A DNA stretch of 48,741 nt from 1162T-S-0a-05 sp050299435 (lineage in GTDB: Bacteria; Pseudomonadota; Gammaproteobacteria; Pseudomonadales; Cellvibrionaceae). The DNA lies in assembly GCA_050299435.1 (NCBI GenBank), contig JBNKVX010000020.1:1-48741 (forward strand), given 5' to 3'. Position numbers and translations under genes: made by a program. Under the pieces are notes generated by a model. That model saw nothing but the letters and a program-made list of their open reading frames with translations. It did not search any database and was not told the origin of the DNA. Within the stretch, counting starts at the first letter, position 1. Every line of letters begins with the position of its first letter. Of the stretch, positions 23,442 through 32,288 are shown piece by piece.

Positions 23442-24086
23442 CTATGACATTACAACGATTTGACGGAAAGTCAGGTTTATCCTTTGAGGAGTAGAAATAT
23501 CGCATTTTGGCACGCAATGCAACCAGTGCCGCTGTGTGTTTTGCTTCATTATGACCAAGTCGCCATTTTTCAGGACAATATGCCGTGCTTTTTCATTGCG
23601 CGTTTTTTCCGTTTTATTTCGAGACTTAAAAGAAAACCTGCGTTCCGCCCCCAGGCTCAATGATGCAATAAGTGGCTGGGGCCCCAATTCAATTTCGTCG
23701 TCGGCATGCCAGCTTACGCTGTCTGCACCATTGCGATATAAATTGACTAACACGCTGTTGAAACCGGTTTCACACAAGGCTTCTATCTTGTGTTTTAGTC
23801 GCGCAATTTCCGGGTGCCACGCTATCGGTTGGAACTGTCGACCGGAATAACGCATTACCGCGCCAGGATCACCTACCCACACCTGTTTTCGCGGAATCAA
23901 ATGTCGTTGCCCAGCAATCACTATCTCGGGCTGTTCCCAGGGAAGATCCTGCTCTAGTTTTGCCATAATCGCGTTTGCTTTTTCGTTTGCCAACCAGCCG
24001 GGATACACACGTACATCGGCATCCGGCAGATCAATCTGGATAAATTCGGAAGTAGCTTGATTAAAGAGGTCGGCTTGCTGAATCAT
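23442..24086 (-). CDS. AlkB-like 2-oxoglutarate/Fe(II) dioxygenase
   Basis: The 214-residue protein has the HxD...H iron ligands (WHADDE: H127, D129; HCVPK: H190) and the 2-oxoglutarate-binding arginines in QRINLTFR (R202, R208), together with YPGWL and SLSLGAERRF typical of the ALKBH2/3-type group. Members remove methyl groups from alkylated bases in DNA or RNA by oxidation. It is close to uvrC and uvrY, but 106 bp from uvrY. No Ada-box partner is visible. Confidence 0.92.
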   Translation of the reverse strand: MIQQADLFNQATSEFIQIDLPDADVRVYPGWLANEKANAIMAKLEQDLPWEQPEIVIAGQRHLIPRKQVWVGDPGAVMRYSGRQFQPIAWHPEIARLKHKIEALCETGFNSVLVNLYRNGADSVSWHADDEIELGPQPLIASLSLGAERRFSFKSRNKTEKTRNEKARHIVLKNGDLVIMKQNTQRHWLHCVPKCDISTPQRINLTFRQIVVMS

Positions 24087-24111
24087 GTCCCACTATAACA
24101 AGGGAAAGCTG

Positions 24112-25986
24112 CTACTCAAATTTAAATGCGGAGGTCAGCGCGTTTTGTTTTTCGACCAGGTCTTTAAGATGCTGAATTTGTTGCTCTACTTCAGCAGATT
24201 GGCTGTCGATGTTTTCCAGGCTTTCCGGAATTTCGTTGGCTTGTTCGGCGAGGCTTTGGCTAACCGCTTTTTGCTTTTCCGCAACATTTAAAATTTCCTG
24301 GGTGGATTGCGCAATCACTTCCAATGTTTGAATCACGCCGTCCAGAGCTTTGGAAGTGTCATCTGAGTGTTCAACACATTCATCTGCGACGGCTTTGTTG
24401 CGCTTCATAATTTCTCCCGCCGCATTGGATTTTTGTTGCAGTTGCACAATCATTGAGGTGATTTCTTCTGTGCTTTGTTGTGTTTTATTTGCCAGCGCGC
24501 GCACTTCATCAGCCACCACTGCAAAACCCCTACCCTGCTCGCCCGCACGCGCCGCTTCAATGGCCGCATTGAGCGCAAGTAAATTGGTTTGATCGGCGAT
24601 GCCCCGAATTACTGAAACAATGCTTTCAATTTTTCCTGTGTGTTCCAACAATTCAACGATCACGGTCTCGGCGGTTTCTATTTCCTGATCAAGAGAAAAA
24701 ATTAATTCGCGGTTGCGAACAACCACACGTTGACCTTCTTCAGCAGATTTTCTAATCGCGTCGGCGGATTGCCGACTGTTTTGAATTTTCTGGTGAACCT
24801 CTTCTGCATTTCCCTGAACTTCAGCGGTGAATTGCTTTAAGCGCGCTTGCTGGCTCTGCCCCGGCGCTAAGCGCGGGCTCATTTTCGAGATACTGTTTGT
24901 TTTTTTTGATATCGGCCTGGCTTCGGCTTGATGTATCGGTTTTAAATTCGAGCTGAAAGTCTCAGGCCGCTTACTGAGCGCCTCCAATATGGCTTGGGTG
25001 GCCTGTGTGCTTTCAACGACTTGCCGTACTTTGTTTTGTTGCTCATCAAGCAAGGCGTTGAGTTCGCTAAAGTCACCGTCCTTTTCGTAGAAAGAGCCGG
25101 TTCCGCTTTGTTTGGAATCTCGCAGCAATTTGTTTTGCACGCGATTGACCGAGGCCTGCAATCCGCCAATGAGTTGCCAGAATACCGCAGCAGATAAAAC
25201 CAGGAGTACTGCGAGTAATAAGGCTAACAACCACAGTTGTTTGTTCTCGACTTTTTGCACGGCGGGCTCGCTGACATCACGCGTCAAAACGCTGCGCGCA
25301 CTTTCAAATTCCTGAATGCTCGCCTGGAGCTGCGCCTGACCTTGTGCAAGACTCGCAAAGCGCTGAGTAAAATTATCACCAGCCTGCACGATACGATCTT
25401 GTGTTTGTAAAGCACCCTGCGGATTTTGTACTGCAAAACTCAAACCTTCAACATAAGGTTGAAGTGTGCTGGTTAGGCCAGAAAAGTCAGCGTTAAGAAT
25501 TTGAAAACGCCTGAGCACATTGGAAAAATGAAATTTTATAACCCTTTGTGTTTGCTGCATTTCAGCGCGCTTATTTACGCTAGGCAAGTTGTAAATTTCA
25601 TTGGCCGCGTTTTGCGCTTCACTTGCCAGGGAGTCAATCAACCACAGCGCATTTAAATTATCGCCATCCAGTTTGTATCGGAGATCTTTAATTTCTCCTG
25701 CGAAATGTTTCCACAATTCGCGAAAGCTACGCTGGGCTCCATTGCGATCACTCAAGAGGTCTTTTTGATTTTCTACATCTTGCTTGATGGTGTTGGCTTG
25801 GCCGATTGTTGTATCTATTTCTTCTAAGGCTTTGCTGAAACTTGAACTCAAGGCATTATCCTCGAGTTTTGGAGGCTCAACGTTTACCTGAAGGTGGCTG
25901 ACAATAAGAACAATCGCCAACACAATTTGTAAGCCCAGGAGCATCGCCAGCGCTGTGCGTATTTGTTTGACGCTCATCAGCTTCAT
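24112..25986 (-). CDS. Methyl-accepting chemotaxis protein
   Basis: The 624-residue receptor has two transmembrane helices (9-30 and 250-272) around a periplasmic, largely helical domain of about 220 residues. The highly conserved signalling tip is present (RGIADQTNLLALNAAIEAAR, 461-480, through GFAVVADEVRALA). No clear HAMP domain can be delimited. No terminal NWETF-like pentapeptide is seen. Its ATG overlaps the stop of the preceding gene by four bases (ATGA), so it is co-translated with a periplasmic solute-binding protein, a probable ligand-presenting partner. Cytoplasmic output is the CheA/CheW pathway, encoded elsewhere. Confidence 0.95.
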   Translation of the reverse strand: MKLMSVKQIRTALAMLLGLQIVLAIVLIVSHLQVNVEPPKLEDNALSSSFSKALEEIDTTIGQANTIKQDVENQKDLLSDRNGAQRSFRELWKHFAGEIKDLRYKLDGDNLNALWLIDSLASEAQNAANEIYNLPSVNKRAEMQQTQRVIKFHFSNVLRRFQILNADFSGLTSTLQPYVEGLSFAVQNPQGALQTQDRIVQAGDNFTQRFASLAQGQAQLQASIQEFESARSVLTRDVSEPAVQKVENKQLWLLALLLAVLLVLSAAVFWQLIGGLQASVNRVQNKLLRDSKQSGTGSFYEKDGDFSELNALLDEQQNKVRQVVESTQATQAILEALSKRPETFSSNLKPIHQAEARPISKKTNSISKMSPRLAPGQSQQARLKQFTAEVQGNAEEVHQKIQNSRQSADAIRKSAEEGQRVVVRNRELIFSLDQEIETAETVIVELLEHTGKIESIVSVIRGIADQTNLLALNAAIEAARAGEQGRGFAVVADEVRALANKTQQSTEEITSMIVQLQQKSNAAGEIMKRNKAVADECVEHSDDTSKALDGVIQTLEVIAQSTQEILNVAEKQKAVSQSLAEQANEIPESLENIDSQSAEVEQQIQHLKDLVEKQNALTSAFKFE

Positions 25987-27245
25987 TCGGACTGGCCTTC
26001 AATTTGCTCGTCAAACAGCGCAGACATATCAACCTGAGGGGCGGCTTTAACTTTGGTTTTAGCGAGCTGCCAGCGTTGATTCCAGTATTCCAGAGTGAAA
26101 TCGAAATCCGGGTTGATTAAAATATTCCTGACGCTATTACCTTGTAAGAAATCCAGGCCTGTTTTATTCGCCAATCGTAGAAATTGCTCATCGTATTCAG
26201 CCATTTGAATTAAACGCACATCCGTTTTAATTAGCTCTTTTAATTGTGCGAGCGCGGGCTCTCGTGTTTTTAGCGTGGGCAAAAATCCGCTGACGTCTGC
26301 GTAATCTGATTCAAATAAAAGAAATCGTAGCCAAGCTTTGCTTGACAAGGGGTTAGGCGTTTTTTTATTGATTGCCAGCCCCCAATCTACATTTAACAAG
26401 GCTGCCGCTTTGCCATCATTGGTGGCAGGAAAGGGAATAAACCCGACCTCCTCTTCTTTCGCACCGGCTTCAAAAAGTTGCGGGATAAGCCAGCTGCCCA
26501 TAAATAGCATGGCAAGTTCGCCACGCGCAAATTCCTGTTTGGACTGATGCCAACGGTCTCGCGTGATATTCACTTCGCTGTAGCCACTATCGTAAAACTT
26601 TCGCGCAATACTGAGTGATTGTCCGTAAGGTTTGTTTTTTTCAAAGGGTTTATCTTCGCTGGCAAACTTAGCAAAGTAATTTCCGTCTCTGGCAATGAGC
26701 AAAGCGGCTTTATCCCATTGCTGTAAAGGCCATGCAGCGCCAATATTTAAAGCCAAGGGCGTGATACGCGCTGCTTTAATTTTTTCTGCGGCCGCGTACA
26801 GTTCGTCCAGGGTAGTCGGTGCTGCAAGGTTCAAGCGTGAAAATATTTTTTTGTTATAAATTAGACCTTCAACATTCACGCCGATAGGTAAAGCATAATT
26901 TTTATTGCTGTAGCGCCAGCGTTCGCCGAAGTAAATTTGCTGCGCTGAAACGACATCGTCAAGGGGTAAGAAATAATTGCTCCAAGCGAATTTCGGCAAG
27001 GATTGGGGGATAAGTAACACATCACCGTAATCACCTTTGGAGACGCGCGTGCTCATCTCCTGGTTGTAGCGTTCAACTGCAAGCACTTCGACTGTGATCT
27101 TTGGTTTTATTTTTTTAAATTCACGCGTCCAGCGGGAAAACTCGCCGTTTTCGATAAGATCTGCACGATTGGTATAGAAAGTGATAGTTTGCGCTTCAAC
27201 CAAAGGTACAAGAAAAACAACGAGTAAAACCCAGATATTTCTCAT
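25983..27245 (-). CDS. Periplasmic solute-binding protein (sugar-type, family 1)
   Basis: The 420-residue protein has a signal peptide (1-18, ending VEA) and the fold signature of carbohydrate-binding proteins: ITFYTNRADL, GDYGDVLLIPQSLP, YNKKIF, TLDELYAAAEKIKA and FARGELAMLFMGSWLIPQL. No permease or ATPase gene of an ABC importer is near, and both ends overlap neighbours by an ATGA: the GGDEF gene upstream and the chemoreceptor downstream. This gives a coupled three-gene unit, so the likely role is ligand capture for the receptor, like maltose-binding protein for Tar, rather than uptake. The ligand is not readable from sequence. Confidence 0.9.
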   Translation of the reverse strand: MRNIWVLLVVFLVPLVEAQTITFYTNRADLIENGEFSRWTREFKKIKPKITVEVLAVERYNQEMSTRVSKGDYGDVLLIPQSLPKFAWSNYFLPLDDVVSAQQIYFGERWRYSNKNYALPIGVNVEGLIYNKKIFSRLNLAAPTTLDELYAAAEKIKAARITPLALNIGAAWPLQQWDKAALLIARDGNYFAKFASEDKPFEKNKPYGQSLSIARKFYDSGYSEVNITRDRWHQSKQEFARGELAMLFMGSWLIPQLFEAGAKEEEVGFIPFPATNDGKAAALLNVDWGLAINKKTPNPLSSKAWLRFLLFESDYADVSGFLPTLKTREPALAQLKELIKTDVRLIQMAEYDEQFLRLANKTGLDFLQGNSVRNILINPDFDFTLEYWNQRWQLAKTKVKAAPQVDMSALFDEQIEGQSE

Positions 27246-28231
27246 GCCGTAACTTCTCTTGCAATGGACACTCGGTTACGACCGGATTTTTTTGCCGTGT
27301 ACAGGGCCTGGTCTGCTAACTCAAGCACTTCCTCCCAATTGGATGAGAGAGAAGTTTGATAACTGGATACACCCGCACTCATCGTGAGAACAGTGTAAGG
27401 CCCAGCGCAGTGCCTAATATTTTCATCCTCAAGTTTTTGAAGGGTACGTGTAGCGGTGTTTTCAGCATTTTTTAAATTGGCACCCGGCATTAACAACAGC
27501 AATTCTTCACCGCCGTAACGGTATAATCTGTCGTTAGTGCGTATACAGGATAAAATAATTTTACTCACATCCTTTAAGGCTTGGTCACCCGCCTGGTGAC
27601 CGTAATTGTCGTTGTATTCTTTAAACGCATCCACATCAAATAAGATCAGCGCGTAATCGCCGTTTTGTGCATTTGCCGCCTTGTGGGTGTAACTCACATC
27701 AATTTCCATTGCGCGACGATTGCCTATTTTCAAAAGGGAATCTTCAAGTGAAAGCGTTTTTAACTGCTCGTTGATTTCCTTGAGATAGCGCGTTTTATTA
27801 CCAACCGCTTCTTCAAGTGCTTTACGTTGCTGCGATATAACACCCTCATAGGCTCTAGCCAGATCTGAATAAGTGAGGATGCCAACGATATAGCCTTTTT
27901 GATCAACGACCGGCAGGTGTCGGAACCCCTGGGTTTGAGTGATTACCAATGCCTCGAATAGGGTCGTCATTTCACGCACGCAAACCGGCGAGCCGGTCAT
28001 CACTTCTTCAACAGAGACCTGCTTCAAATTTTGTTCGCCTTCCAATACGCGATCCAATACTTTGACCAGATCACGTTCGGTGACGATTCCAACGGGCTTG
28101 GCATCCTCAACAACAACAACACAGGAAAGCCCAGCTTGCGCCACAGACTGCACAACTTCCTGCAAGGGCATGCTTCGATTGCAGGTTGTAACCGGTCCCG
28201 TCATGACGCTACCGACAACCAACTCATTCAT
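27242..28231 (-). CDS. CBS-domain diguanylate cyclase
   Basis: Starting at 28231 (MNELVVGSVMTGPV) the protein has 329 residues. A longer frame exists but would overlap the divergent LeuA-type gene's promoter and lacks conserved sequence. Two CBS motifs occupy about 5-130 (VMTGPVTTC ... VTERDLVKVL; VMTGSPVCV ... HLPVVDQKGYIVGILTYSDL). A coiled linker follows and a GGDEF-type domain with the active-site variant GGEEL, preceded at five residues by RTND, a complete RxxD inhibitory site. This should make cyclic di-GMP with product feedback and be tuned by nucleotides bound to the CBS pair. The Leu in place of the last Phe of the motif may lower activity. It is the first gene of the coupled sensing operon. 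Confidence 0.9.
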   Translation of the reverse strand: MNELVVGSVMTGPVTTCNRSMPLQEVVQSVAQAGLSCVVVVEDAKPVGIVTERDLVKVLDRVLEGEQNLKQVSVEEVMTGSPVCVREMTTLFEALVITQTQGFRHLPVVDQKGYIVGILTYSDLARAYEGVISQQRKALEEAVGNKTRYLKEINEQLKTLSLEDSLLKIGNRRAMEIDVSYTHKAANAQNGDYALILFDVDAFKEYNDNYGHQAGDQALKDVSKIILSCIRTNDRLYRYGGEELLLLMPGANLKNAENTATRTLQKLEDENIRHCAGPYTVLTMSAGVSSYQTSLSSNWEEVLELADQALYTAKKSGRNRVSIAREVTA

Positions 28232-28289
28232 ATCATTATTAACCTTATTCCTCACATTAAGGATAGGCAAGGCCCTCTCTACTCGCCAC

Positions 28290-28318
28290 CTGTCGCCCCT
28301 AATTGAAAGTGTTATAAT
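28290..28318 (+). promoter_or_regulatory. Promoter of the LeuA-type synthase gene
   Basis: A perfect -10 TATAAT at 28313-28318 follows a weak -35 CTGTCG at 28290-28295 with a 17-bp spacer, 35 bp upstream of the GTG start at 28353. The preceding 60 bp also holds the start of the divergent CBS-GGDEF operon. Confidence 0.5.
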
Positions 28319-28352
28319 CCGCCGCCCTGAAATCAGAGCCGGACAAATCACA

Positions 28353-29882
28353 GTGTCAAAACACATAGAGCTTATGGATACCACGCTGCGTGACGGTGAA
28401 CAGACGCGCGGCGTGTCGTTTACCCCGGATGAAAAGCTCAATATCGCTAAGGCGCTGCTCGAAAAATTGGGCGTAGACCGAATTGAAGTGGCCTCGGCTT
28501 GTGTGTCTGAAGGTGAACAGAGAGGCCTGAAATCCCTGAGTGAATGGGCCGCCGCCCACGGCTGGGAAGAACGGATTGAAGTATTGGGTTTTGTCGATCA
28601 CCAACGCAGTGTGGATTGGATTGTTGCTGCGGGCGCCAAAACGATCAACCTGCTCACCAAAGGCAGCGAACTTCACTGTCGCACCCAACTTAAAAAAACC
28701 CTGGAGGAACACTGCGCTGATATTCACAACACCGTGAATTACGCGCTGGAAAAAGGCTTGAACGTGAATATGTATCTTGAGGACTGGTCCAACGGATACA
28801 AGGACAGCCCGGATTATGTGTTTGATCTCTTAAATTGCGTCAAAGATCTGCCCATCAAGCGATTCCTATTGCCTGACACCCTGGGGGTACTTTCCCCCGC
28901 AGAAGTGACAGCCGCGATTAGGGACATGACCCAACGCTACCCGGACCAGCACTTCGATTTCCATCCCCATAACGATTATGGGCTCGCTACTGCAAATGTT
29001 ATGGCGGCAGTTGAAGCCGGTGCAAAAGGCATTCACTGCACAGTGAACTGTTTGGGTGAACGCGCTGGCAATGCCTCAATGGCTGAAGTCGCGGTGGTAT
29101 TAAAAGATAAACTGGGTGTTGAGCTGGCAATTAATGAAAATCATATTTTTGATTTAAGCAAAATGGTCGCGAATTTTTCGGGTAAATGGATCGCTGACAA
29201 TGCGCCTGTGGTAGGCCAGGACGTGTTTACCCAAACCGCAGGTATTCATGCCGATGGTGATCACAAAGGCGGACTGTATGAAAGTCAGTTACGGCCCGAA
29301 CGTTTTGACCGCAAACGTAGTTATGCCCTGGGCAAAATGAGCGGAAAAGCTTCACTGATCAAAAACCTTGAAGCTCTGGATTTAAGCCTCAGCCCGGAAA
29401 ATCAAGCCAAAGTGCTTAAACGTATCGTCAAATTGGGTGACTCCAAACAAAGTATCACCATTGACGACCTCCCTTTCATTATTGCTGATGTACTGGAGAG
29501 CAAGGATTACCACCACATTAAGTTACTCGATTGCACCACCACCAGTGGCATGGATCTGGAATCCACAGTCAGTTTGAAGGTCGATATCGAGGGCAAAATA
29601 TATAAAAGTTCTGGCACCGGTAACGGCGGTTTCGACGCCTTTGTGAATGCAATCAATAAGGCCCTGGCAAACATTGGTTACCAACTTCCCAAGCTGGAAA
29701 ATTACGAAGTGCGAATTCCCAAGGGCGGCGAAACCAATGCACTCACAGAGTGTTCCATCACCTGGAAAGCCGAAGGTAAAAACATCAAAACCCGCGGCAT
29801 CCACGCCAACCAGGTGTTTGCTGCCATTCTGGCGGCTTTGCGAGTAATTAACTTACAATTGCACGAACGCAAAGCAAATTAA
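28353..29882 (+). CDS. leuA: 2-isopropylmalate synthase family protein (LeuA-type, possible citramalate synthase)
   Basis: From the GTG at 28353 the protein has 509 residues. It contains the HMGL-like catalytic core (MDTTLRDGEQTRGVSF, HPHNDYGLATANVMAAVEAG, CTVNCLGERAGNA) and a C-terminal LeuA regulatory domain (DCTTTSGMDLESTVSLKV ... GTGNGGFDAFVNAI). It condenses acetyl-CoA with a 2-keto acid at the start of leucine synthesis; a pyruvate-using (citramalate) enzyme would look similar. The RIEVASACVSEGE stretch resembles the variant I associate with Bacteroidetes more than the usual proteobacterial LeuA. A longer frame upstream lacks conserved sequence and overlaps the divergent operon. Feedback by leucine is expected from the regulatory domain. 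Confidence 0.85.
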   Translation: MSKHIELMDTTLRDGEQTRGVSFTPDEKLNIAKALLEKLGVDRIEVASACVSEGEQRGLKSLSEWAAAHGWEERIEVLGFVDHQRSVDWIVAAGAKTINLLTKGSELHCRTQLKKTLEEHCADIHNTVNYALEKGLNVNMYLEDWSNGYKDSPDYVFDLLNCVKDLPIKRFLLPDTLGVLSPAEVTAAIRDMTQRYPDQHFDFHPHNDYGLATANVMAAVEAGAKGIHCTVNCLGERAGNASMAEVAVVLKDKLGVELAINENHIFDLSKMVANFSGKWIADNAPVVGQDVFTQTAGIHADGDHKGGLYESQLRPERFDRKRSYALGKMSGKASLIKNLEALDLSLSPENQAKVLKRIVKLGDSKQSITIDDLPFIIADVLESKDYHHIKLLDCTTTSGMDLESTVSLKVDIEGKIYKSSGTGNGGFDAFVNAINKALANIGYQLPKLENYEVRIPKGGETNALTECSITWKAEGKNIKTRGIHANQVFAAILAALRVINLQLHERKAN

Positions 29883-30103
29883 TTTAGGTAGTTTTTACTT
29901 TATTTACCATTCATCCCACCTTTCACACCTTCCAACACTCGGTTTTAAATTTTTATTTTTTTTAATTATTAAATTTTAAATTTAATAGCAATAAAGTCTA
30001 CGTGTTTTAGGGATTTTAAATAGATTATTGGAACTAATCGGCATAAGCTGAATAGACAAGTTGTCGTTAACTACCACAAACCGAAAAAAGACGAGGAAGA
30101 AAA

Positions 30104-31021
30104 ATGCGCAAGCACCTTACCCTTATAGTCTCATTATGTTTTCTGGTTTTAGGTTCCCAAGCTCACGCACAAAATGCTTGTTCTACTGTAAGTTGCGATT
30201 GCACTAATTTGCCTGTTGATTCCTGGAAATCAATTTGTATCGAAAAAGAAAAAAGGATAGCTGCATCATGTAGTGCAGCAAACGAATTTAAACCTCAAGG
30301 ATATTGTTCGATACACGGCCCTTTAGCCAATCGACTTCCATTAAGTATTAGTCTTGAAAGTGAAGGCGCCGTTGCCAAAGAAGACATTGTTCGCCTTAAT
30401 TACAAAATAGCAATTTTGTATTGGTCTTTGCATAAAGATTTAGACATGCTGCAAGATAAAGTGAACAACAATACCTGGGACAAAGCCCAGCATTACGTTG
30501 ATCTTATTGATTTAAATGCCGACCACCTATTCACACAGCAAAAACGTGTTGTTGAAAGTTACGCTGCATCGAATGACGAAGCACTTGCTGAAAAATCCTG
30601 GCGTGATTATTCAGAAGACACACTGAAAGTAGGCAACATGTTGTACGACTACGGCAAAGCCATGTTGAATGCGGCTGAAGCCCAGGAGAGTGAAGCGCTC
30701 AAAGTTGATACACATAAATTGGCTTTTAAGCTTCTGCAAATCAGCGGTCGTATGCATGAACAAGCTGGATACGCTTATGCCAATGGCGTGCGCCACTCGC
30801 TGGCTTCCAAAACCTGGAAACAAGCCGCCGACATTTCTGACATGATTCTTAAGTCAGAAAAAAATCGAGTGGATGCAAATTTTTATCGCGAGCAACGCGC
30901 AATGCGTTTACACAAAGCGAGTTATTACTGGGTCGTTGGACAAGGAGAGAATGAAACTTCCATCTCCGACGCTGAGCAGTTGATTAAAGAGAGTGATAAA
31001 AACGAAGGTGTTGAGCTCTAA
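30104..31021 (+). CDS. Exported helical protein with cysteine-rich N-terminus, unknown function
   Basis: The 305-residue protein has a clear signal peptide (1-22, ending AHAQ) and a good ribosome-binding site (GAGGA at 30093-30097, 6-bp spacer). The first 60 mature residues hold seven cysteines (CSTVSCDC, SICIEKE, ASCSAA, GYCSIHG), suggesting disulphides or metal binding. The rest is alpha-helical without recognised motif (MLQDKVNNNTWDKAQHYVDL, AEKSWRDYSEDTLKVGNML). It is convergent with leuB with only 3 bp between stop codons. Confidence 0.75.
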   Translation: MRKHLTLIVSLCFLVLGSQAHAQNACSTVSCDCTNLPVDSWKSICIEKEKRIAASCSAANEFKPQGYCSIHGPLANRLPLSISLESEGAVAKEDIVRLNYKIAILYWSLHKDLDMLQDKVNNNTWDKAQHYVDLIDLNADHLFTQQKRVVESYAASNDEALAEKSWRDYSEDTLKVGNMLYDYGKAMLNAAEAQESEALKVDTHKLAFKLLQISGRMHEQAGYAYANGVRHSLASKTWKQAADISDMILKSEKNRVDANFYREQRAMRLHKASYYWVVGQGENETSISDAEQLIKESDKNEGVEL

Positions 31022-31032
31022 CTCTTAGAGCT
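31014..31032. terminator. Hairpin spanning two convergent stop codons
   Basis: AGCTCTAA (31014-31021) and TTAGAGCT (31025-31032) are exact inverted repeats around 3 bp; the arms contain the stop codons of both convergent genes. No T-run follows on either strand, so it may only slow polymerase or protect transcript ends. Confidence 0.4.
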
Positions 31033-32125
31033 TCAACAACTCCTCTACAACTTTGTCACCAAAGGCATCCGTATTAATCATCTTTACGCCACTTCCGGGT
31101 TTACTTAAATCCGGGGTGGAGTAGCCTTGAGTGAAAACACTTTGAATCGCCTTCCAAACATTTTTTGATTCCTCCAGCATGCCAAAGGAATGTTCCAACA
31201 TCATCGCGACTGAGCCAATCATGGAATAAGGATTGGCAATATTTTTTCCTGCAATATCCGGCGCCGAACCATGTGAAGGCTCATAGTAAGCGCGCCCGTC
31301 TCCCAAACATGCTGAAGGCATTAAGCCCAGCGAACCGAGAATTCCACCACCCTGATCACTGAGAATATCACCAAACATATTTTCCATTACCATCACATCA
31401 AATTGTCCGGGGTTTAAACAAAGCAAGGTGGCTGCCGAATCGACCAGTTGATGTTTCACTTCTACATCGGGATAGCTTGGCGCCAGCTCTTCAACAATTT
31501 CATTCCAAAGCACGCTGCTTTTCAGTACGTTACTCTTGTGAATATTGTGCAGCACTTTTTTGCGACTTTGAGCTTGTTTAAAGGCGACATGAAGAATCTG
31601 TGCAATTTGATTTTCATCGTATTCAAGCATCTCTTTGACGTAACGTTTTCCAGACTGATTTATTCCCGTTTCTTTCTCACCGAAATACAAGCCGCCAACC
31701 AATTCTCGAATGATGACGATGTCGATACCCTCGCCTACAATTTCTGGTTTGAGCGGTGAAAAATGTGCGAGCCCTTTTGGCAATGAAACGGGGCGAATAT
31801 TGGCATAGGTATTTAACAAACGACGCAGTGGCAAAATTGCCCCGCGTTCAGCTTGCATATCTACCGGTATTTTTTGTGTTTCTTCGTAGCTTAGCCCCAC
31901 TGGGCCTTTTAAAACGGCATCCGCTTCAAGACAGATTTTTTTAGTTTCTTCGGGAAAAGGATGACCCACTTCAAAATACGCGCTGGCACCGAAGGGTGCC
32001 TCTATTAATTCAAAGTTTAGATCGCTGTTTCGCTGTTCTACAGCTTTGATAACTTTCACGGCTTCGCGCATCAGTTCAGGACCGATAGCGTCACCCGCGA
32101 GCAAGGCAATTTTATAGCTACTCAT
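31025..32125 (-). CDS. leuB: 3-isopropylmalate dehydrogenase
   Basis: The 366-residue protein shows the isocitrate/isopropylmalate dehydrogenase fold: ALLAGDAIGPELM at the N-terminus, RELVGGLYFGE, VMENMFGDILSDQ (metal-binding D) and EPSHGSAPDIAGKNIANP (NAD site). It oxidises and decarboxylates 3-isopropylmalate to 2-ketoisocaproate precursor. GDAIGPE replaces the more usual GDGIGPE. leuA lies on the other side of the unknown exported protein on the opposite strand; leuC and leuD are not in the window. Citramalate-derived substrates are possible if the neighbouring synthase is CimA-like. Confidence 0.93.
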   Translation of the reverse strand: MSSYKIALLAGDAIGPELMREAVKVIKAVEQRNSDLNFELIEAPFGASAYFEVGHPFPEETKKICLEADAVLKGPVGLSYEETQKIPVDMQAERGAILPLRRLLNTYANIRPVSLPKGLAHFSPLKPEIVGEGIDIVIIRELVGGLYFGEKETGINQSGKRYVKEMLEYDENQIAQILHVAFKQAQSRKKVLHNIHKSNVLKSSVLWNEIVEELAPSYPDVEVKHQLVDSAATLLCLNPGQFDVMVMENMFGDILSDQGGGILGSLGLMPSACLGDGRAYYEPSHGSAPDIAGKNIANPYSMIGSVAMMLEHSFGMLEESKNVWKAIQSVFTQGYSTPDLSKPGSGVKMINTDAFGDKVVEELLKL

Positions 32126-32170
32126 GTTGATTCTTTCTTTTAAGTTGGATTTAAGTGATTTTTCCAGATC

Positions 32171-32202
32171 GATAAATATTATTCGGGATAAATATTATTC
32201 GG
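32171..32202 (+). repeat. 16-bp perfect tandem duplication upstream of leuB
   Basis: GATAAATATTATTCGG occurs twice in direct succession. It lies 45 bp from the leuB start, where its promoter would be. The TAATATTTAT of the minus strand could provide two -10-like boxes. Confidence 0.7.
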
Positions 32203-32288
32203 GTCAGCCCCGTAAAAGCGCGGCATTTTAACAGCTCCGGCGGGCAATCGCATCTTATGCTTTGAAGCTTGCTTTACGCTACGGTGCT

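Noticed and set aside
27939..28352. N-terminal extension of the LeuA-type protein
   Set aside because: The added 138 residues are antisense to the CBS domain gene and low-complexity; the family begins at the GTG at 28353.
28232..28441. N-terminal extension of the CBS-GGDEF protein
   Set aside because: The extra 70 residues cross the divergent promoter and LeuA start and carry no domain; MNELVVG at 28231 begins the CBS motif.
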